From positions 1 to 7,947 of the forward strand of contig NZ_CAMIHD010000040.1 in the NCBI RefSeq assembly GCF_946222835.1: 7,947 nt of DNA, read 5' to 3'. Under the pieces are notes generated by a model. It searched no databases, was not told the origin of the DNA, and saw only the letters and a list, made by a program, of their open reading frames with translations. This DNA is from an uncultured Corynebacterium sp. GTDB taxonomy: Bacteria; Actinomycetota; Actinomycetes; Mycobacteriales; Mycobacteriaceae. The number at the start of each line of letters is the position of its first letter. Position 1 is the first letter of the stretch. Both the position numbers and the translations under genes were made by a program. This document shows positions 6,504 to 7,947 of this stretch, piece after piece.

Positions 6504-6540
6504 AAAATAAAAAGCCGCGCCTCACATTCGTGGGGTGCGC
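6504..6540 (-). terminator. Minus-strand intrinsic terminator
   Basis: GCGC-CTCAC (6517-6525) pairs with GTGGG..GCGC (6530-6534 and 6537-6540) around an ATTC loop, with a two-base bulge and one G-U pair. On the minus strand the stem is followed, after three bases, by T5-A-T4 (plus-strand 6504-6513 AAAATAAAAA). This is a good leftward Rho-independent terminator. No protein gene lies to its right on the minus strand within the window, which implies that a short untranslated RNA ends here. Confidence 0.6.
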
Positions 6541-6585
6541 AGCGCGAGCGGCACACACCCTCGGTTCAAGTCCAGGGCGCGCACA

Positions 6586-6640
6586 TTCCTCAAAACATGA
6601 GGAAACCCCCGCATCATCGAGCTGCAACTCTAGCGGGGGT
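6586..6640. repeat. Two adjacent perfect stem-loops in the repA leader
   Basis: TTCCTCA (6586-6592) pairs with TGAGGAA (6598-6604) around AAACA. The next stem begins immediately: ACCCCCGC (6605-6612) with GCGGGGGT (6633-6640) around a 20-nt loop. Both would form in the repA leader mRNA and, as complements, in the proposed antisense RNA, where large loops could start pairing. Neither has a T-run on the plus strand. Confidence 0.65.
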
Positions 6641-6651
6641 CCAAATTCAAG

Positions 6652-6726
6652 CGACACCGACCGTGTCGGTTAAGACTTTACCACTTCCACACGGACAGTG
6701 AGCAAAGCACAACACGGGCGGTGTCG
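6652..6726 (+). promoter_or_regulatory. repA leader segment with mutually exclusive pairings
   Basis: CGACACCG (6652-6659) can pair locally with GTGTCG at 6663-6668, or as eight perfect pairs with CGGTGTCG at 6719-6726, which ends 10 nt before the repA ribosome site (6737-6741). ACCGAC/GTCGGT (6656-6661 and 6665-6670) and CCGTGT/ACACGG (6661-6666 and 6690-6695) are further competing stems. Such alternatives fit translational control or attenuation of repA. Confidence 0.4.
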
Positions 6727-6752
6727 ATAATCCGAAAGGAGAACAAGGCACC

Positions 6753-7703
6753 ATGCAGCCCCGAGACGATCGCCGCGCCAAGCTCGAAGCAGTCAAGGAA
6801 CTAGCTCGCAGGCAAGAACATGATGCGGCACAAGAACTCCTGCAAGCCCAAGATGTCGGCTACACCTCCAAACTCTTTGTTCAAGCACTCTTCCCCTACC
6901 GCAAAACCGACGACGACAAGCGAGTTATCGAAACCCCATCGGGAAAAATCGTCGTCTACTCAGACGAAGGCTTGCCCTACGGCAAGTACCCGCGCCTCAT
7001 CATGGCCTACGTCATTACCCGAGCCGTAGCCAACGCAGGAAAAGTCAAAGACGGCACCCTAACCATCGACGAAGCCTGCCGCATTCCACTAGGCCACTCG
7101 ATGAACCACTTTCTCCAAGCAATCGGAGTTCCCACCAGAGCAAACGGTGGAAGACGAGGAAATCTCACCATCCTGCGTGAACAACTTCTACGCCTTGCTG
7201 GTTCAATGATTACCGTTAAAAGCGACGACGGAATTCACGCACGCGGACGCAACACCCAGCTCATGGAAGAGTGGGATCTTTGGTTCGACTCCCGCGACCC
7301 CAACCAGGGCAGCTTCATTGAGTCTTACCTCAAACTCACTCCCCAGTTCTTCAAGCACATTGCCGAATCCCCCATCCCCATCGACCTCAACGTCCTGCGC
7401 GAGCTCAACAAACCCCGCGCAATGGACATTTACATCTGGCTTACCGTAAAGCAATACTGGCTGGCTAAAAACAACCGCGAAGCCTACACCTTCACCTGGG
7501 ACATGATCGCCGCAAACTTCACCACCAAAGCGTTAGACTCCAACGACGCACGACAGAACTTCCGCAAAGAAATCAAAAAGGCTATCCAGGAGCTAAGGAC
7601 AGCGTGGCCCAACGCCGGCATTACAGCCGACACAGACGGAGTAACCGTCACCAGAACCGCCCCATCAGTTCAACAGAAACCACCACGCCCCGAACTCGAC
7701 TAG
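6753..7703 (+). CDS. repA: Plasmid replication initiator RepA
   Basis: A 316-aa protein of the 'plasmid encoded RepA protein' family. It recognises iterons at the origin and starts theta-type replication. Residues 1-35 are a charged helix; 74-90 (LPYGKYPRLIMAYVITR) is the conserved family core, followed by a winged-helix-like region with TIDEACRIPLGHSMNHFLQAIGV (104-126) and GGRRGN (132-137). Residues 205-255 (PIPIDLNVLRELNKPRAMDIYIWL onward, with WDMIAANF) look like the second winged-helix part. The C-terminal ~20 residues are Pro/Gln-rich and probably disordered. ATG 6753 is preceded by AGGAG at 6737-6741, 11 nt away, with AAGG at 6745-6748 closer. It has a long structured leader, its own terminator downstream, and an iteron array directly after. 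A plus-strand promoter is not clear; TTCAAG 6646-6651 with TTAAGA 6670-6675 is only a weak candidate. Confidence 0.9.
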   Translation: MQPRDDRRAKLEAVKELARRQEHDAAQELLQAQDVGYTSKLFVQALFPYRKTDDDKRVIETPSGKIVVYSDEGLPYGKYPRLIMAYVITRAVANAGKVKDGTLTIDEACRIPLGHSMNHFLQAIGVPTRANGGRRGNLTILREQLLRLAGSMITVKSDDGIHARGRNTQLMEEWDLWFDSRDPNQGSFIESYLKLTPQFFKHIAESPIPIDLNVLRELNKPRAMDIYIWLTVKQYWLAKNNREAYTFTWDMIAANFTTKALDSNDARQNFRKEIKKAIQELRTAWPNAGITADTDGVTVTRTAPSVQQKPPRPELD

Positions 7704-7720
7704 GCCAATCGCGGAGAAGC

Positions 7721-7746
7721 AGCGCCCTCTGGGGCGCTTTCTTTTT
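7721..7746 (+). terminator. Intrinsic terminator of repA
   Basis: AGCGCCC (7721-7727) pairs perfectly with GGGCGCT (7732-7738) around a TCTG loop, followed directly by TTCTTTTT (7739-7746). It lies 18 nt after the repA stop codon and insulates the iteron region from repA transcription. Confidence 0.9.
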
Positions 7747-7760
7747 ACCCAAAAGCAAAC

Positions 7761-7947
7761 TGCGCATATTTACCGATACACACAACCCCATTTCCCTTGC
7801 GCTGATTTACCACACACTCTGCGCTGATTTACCACACAACCCCATTTCCCCTGGTAAAGCTGCGCTGATTTACCACACAACCCCATTTCCCTTGCGCTGA
7901 TTTACCACACACTCTGCGCTGATTTACCACACACTCTGCGCTGATTT
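7761..7947. repeat. Iteron array; probable origin of replication (continues past the window)
   Basis: The 19-bp core TGCGCTGATTTACCACACA occurs perfectly at 7798, 7820, 7861, 7893 and 7915, and a sixth copy begins at 7937 and is cut by the edge. A degenerate copy starts at 7761. Spacing is 22 bp where the core is followed by CTC, and longer where it is followed by AACCCCATTTCCC (7784-7796, 7838-7850, 7879-7891); starts are 22, 41, 32, 22 and 22 bp apart. GGTAAA at 7853-7858 is an inverted fragment of the core. Direct repeats next to a Rep gene are the usual binding sites for the initiator and set copy number. Confidence 0.9.

Larger units (their letters stand above)
6504..6668 (-). ncRNA. Candidate antisense RNA to the repA leader
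   Basis: The leftward terminator at 6504-6540 needs a transcript from the right. A minus-strand extended -10, TGG-TAAAGT (TAAAGT at 6680-6675), with a possible -35 TTGCTC at 6705-6700 (19-nt spacing, longer than ideal) would start RNA near 6668 and give about 165 nt. The RNA would be fully complementary to the leader upstream of repA and would contain the stem-loops at 6586-6640. Antisense RNAs of this kind control Rep synthesis in many plasmids. The existence of the RNA is inferred; the promoter is the weakest part. Confidence 0.45.

Noticed and set aside
6535..6584. Complete tRNA gene
   Set aside because: Only a T-arm-like hairpin and a short closing stem are present; no anticodon arm or proper D-arm can be drawn.
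6382..6657. Minus-strand reading frame of 91 codons in the repA leader
   Set aside because: It starts at GTG with no ribosome site, runs through the leftward terminator and its A/T-run, and its translation looks like that of structured RNA rather than a protein.
7761..7947. CRISPR array
   Set aside because: The repeats are 19 bp with very short, repeated spacers and lie next to repA; they are iterons.

Overview
The window is a plasmid backbone from a high-GC Gram-positive bacterium, most likely Corynebacterium or a close relative. The main evidence is the gene set: a large actinobacterial TraA-type MobF relaxase-helicase, a RepA of the 'plasmid encoded RepA protein' type with an iteron array, and a small ParA plus ribbon-helix-helix (RHH) partition pair. 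I see no chromosomal housekeeping genes, resistance genes, insertion sequences or CRISPR arrays. The genus assignment rests on remembered family resemblance, not on a search.

Left to right: (1) 1-233 is the C-terminal end of a ParA-type ATPase cut by the window edge, followed 10 nt later by a 78-aa RHH partner (244-480). Two tandem 24-bp repeats overlapping a perfect 13-bp inverted repeat (488-538) follow and are a candidate centromere. (2) 564-5027, minus strand, is a 1487-aa TraA relaxase-helicase. (3) 5028-5237 is the divergent intergenic region between traA and a small coiled-coil protein gene (5238-5621, plus). It is the best candidate for oriT plus the traA promoter. (4) 5628-5959, minus, is a small two-membrane-segment protein whose reading frame is broken in a run of five G. 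(5) 6001-6095 is a mirror-symmetric divergent promoter region: two TCGACA -35 boxes facing away from each other, each -10 overlapped by a GTAAACA-W-TGTTTAC operator. It controls the broken membrane-protein gene to the left and a RelB-like RHH regulator (6113-6376) to the right. (6) 6377-6752 holds no credible protein gene but is rich in RNA-level structure, including a minus-strand intrinsic terminator that implies a short antisense RNA covering the repA leader. (7) 6753-7703 is repA, followed by a strong intrinsic terminator (7721-7746). (8) 7761 to the end is an iteron array, the probable replication origin, running off the right edge.

Taken together: RepA acts at the iterons, and its expression is probably limited by the antisense RNA and leader folding. 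ParA and its RHH partner segregate the plasmid. TraA processes oriT, perhaps helped by the divergent coiled-coil protein. No coupling protein or type IV secretion genes are present, so this segment by itself shows mobilization capacity only. The least familiar part is the unit at 5628-6376 (RHH repressor, membrane protein and mirrored operators), which has no obvious known counterpart.
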